From assembly GCA_964442675.1 (NCBI GenBank), contig CAYUAE010000134.1, positions 1-5,450 on the forward strand: a stretch of 5,450 nucleotides of DNA, written 5' to 3'. The notes under the pieces are model-generated. The model did no database searches and had not been told where the DNA came from. It saw only the letters and a list, made by a program, of their open reading frames with translations. The translations under genes were made by a program, and so were the position numbers. This document shows positions 5,054-5,450 of the stretch, piece after piece; position 1 is the first letter of the stretch; each line of letters starts with the position of its first letter. The DNA is from Methylomarinum sp964442675. Its GTDB lineage: Bacteria > Pseudomonadota > Gammaproteobacteria > Methylococcales > Methylomonadaceae.

Positions 5054-5341
5054 ATGACATTCATTGAATTTAAAAAATTACTGCTGGATGCGGAAATCAG
5101 TGTGCCAAAATTCAGCCAGCTGATTAAAGTAAATGAAAAAAATATTCAATCTTATAAAAAGAAAGGCAAGGTTCCTAACACCATTGCGGTGATTGCAACC
5201 TGCTTTGCCGCCATGCACAAGGCTGATATTGATTACCGGGCCATGATCGACGAACTGGGTCTGGAACTGAAAACAAAAAAAGGCGCCGGCTTCGGGCATA
5301 AGAAAAAAAGCCCTAAAGAAGCTGCACCGGATCAGGAGTAA
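5054..5341 (+). CDS. Small Cro/XRE-like helix-turn-helix protein
   Basis: This 95-residue protein starts MTFIEFKKLL. Residues 16-38 (SVPKFSQLI, then KVNEKNIQSYKKKG) fit a Cro/C1-type helix-turn-helix: two helices, a short turn, and a recognition helix with NxxxI and a basic YKKKG end. PNTIAVIATCFAAMHKADIDYRAMIDELG continues the helical bundle. The C-terminal 25 residues are basic and low in complexity (KTKKGAGFGHKKKSP) and may add DNA affinity. An in-frame ATG at 5027 would add nine residues, but it has no Shine-Dalgarno and lies only about four bases past the expected transcription start. ATG 5054, with a weak AGAG upstream, matches the usual start of such proteins. It diverges from the H1-like gene. 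Its DNA target is unknown; regulating itself or its neighbours is inference. Confidence 0.78.
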   Translation: MTFIEFKKLLLDAEISVPKFSQLIKVNEKNIQSYKKKGKVPNTIAVIATCFAAMHKADIDYRAMIDELGLELKTKKGAGFGHKKKSPKEAAPDQE

Positions 5342-5399
5342 TAGCCTGCATGCACCCGATAGTGCTGATTTATGAGAGCTTAACCACATTAATATTAGC

Positions 5400-5433
5400 C
5401 TGTCATTAACTTGTCATATTATCCTGATATTTT
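5400..5433 (+). promoter_or_regulatory. Pho box and -10 of a PhoB-dependent promoter for a gene beyond the window
   Basis: CTGTCAT (5400-5406), TAAC, TTGTCAT (5411-5417) match the PhoB box, two CTGTCAT direct repeats 11 bases apart, at 13 of 14 repeat positions. After exactly 10 bases comes TATTTT (5428-5433), a fair -10. This is the geometry of the E. coli phoA promoter, where the box replaces the -35. No gene reads rightward within the window after it, so the target starts past base 5450. PhoB activation under phosphate limitation is inferred from sequence alone. Confidence 0.62.
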
Positions 5434-5450
5434 TCTGCCTGTTATCTCAA

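Overview
The window reads as a chromosomal stretch of a mesophilic, moderate-GC gammaproteobacterium. A methanotroph of the Methylococcales would fit the repeat style and gene content, but that placement is inference and no marker gene here proves it. Five protein genes are supported: a bifunctional ornithine-lipid synthase (OlsF type, + strand), a ParA-family ATPase and a CYTH/CHAD protein that overlap by 4 nt as an operon (- strand), a 66-residue lysine/alanine-rich histone H1-like protein (- strand), and a small Cro/XRE-like helix-turn-helix protein (+ strand). No tRNA, rRNA, CRISPR array or recognisable transposase is present.

Layout. Bases 2-51 are one copy of a short hairpin repeat that runs up to the olsF start; olsF fills 61-1767. 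A convergent gap (1768-1944) holds nested inverted repeats and a duplicated two-part motif. The parA-like gene (1945-2697) and the CHAD gene (2694-4235) are read leftward. A 299-base spacer (4236-4534) carries a candidate promoter/operator for that operon and a 14-bp stem-loop. The H1-like gene follows (4535-4735, leftward). A 318-base intergenic region (4736-5053) contains two more copies of the hairpin repeat in inverted arrangement, a perfect 25-base palindrome and a TATAAT promoter box. The HTH gene follows (5054-5341), and the last 50 bases contain a near-consensus Pho box with a correctly spaced -10.

How the parts may fit together. Three independent elements point to phosphate. OlsF makes phosphorus-free membrane lipids, which in many bacteria replace phospholipids during phosphate limitation. 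CHAD domains bind polyphosphate and localise to polyphosphate granules. The right edge carries a PhoB-type promoter for a gene outside the window. In this setting a translationally coupled ParA ATPase without any ParB, beside a histone H1-like protein, suggests a system that positions or segregates polyphosphate granules over the nucleoid. The H1-like protein AlgP of Pseudomonas aeruginosa is known to affect polyphosphate granule spacing. The gene calls are well supported; the partition-system idea is a hypothesis.
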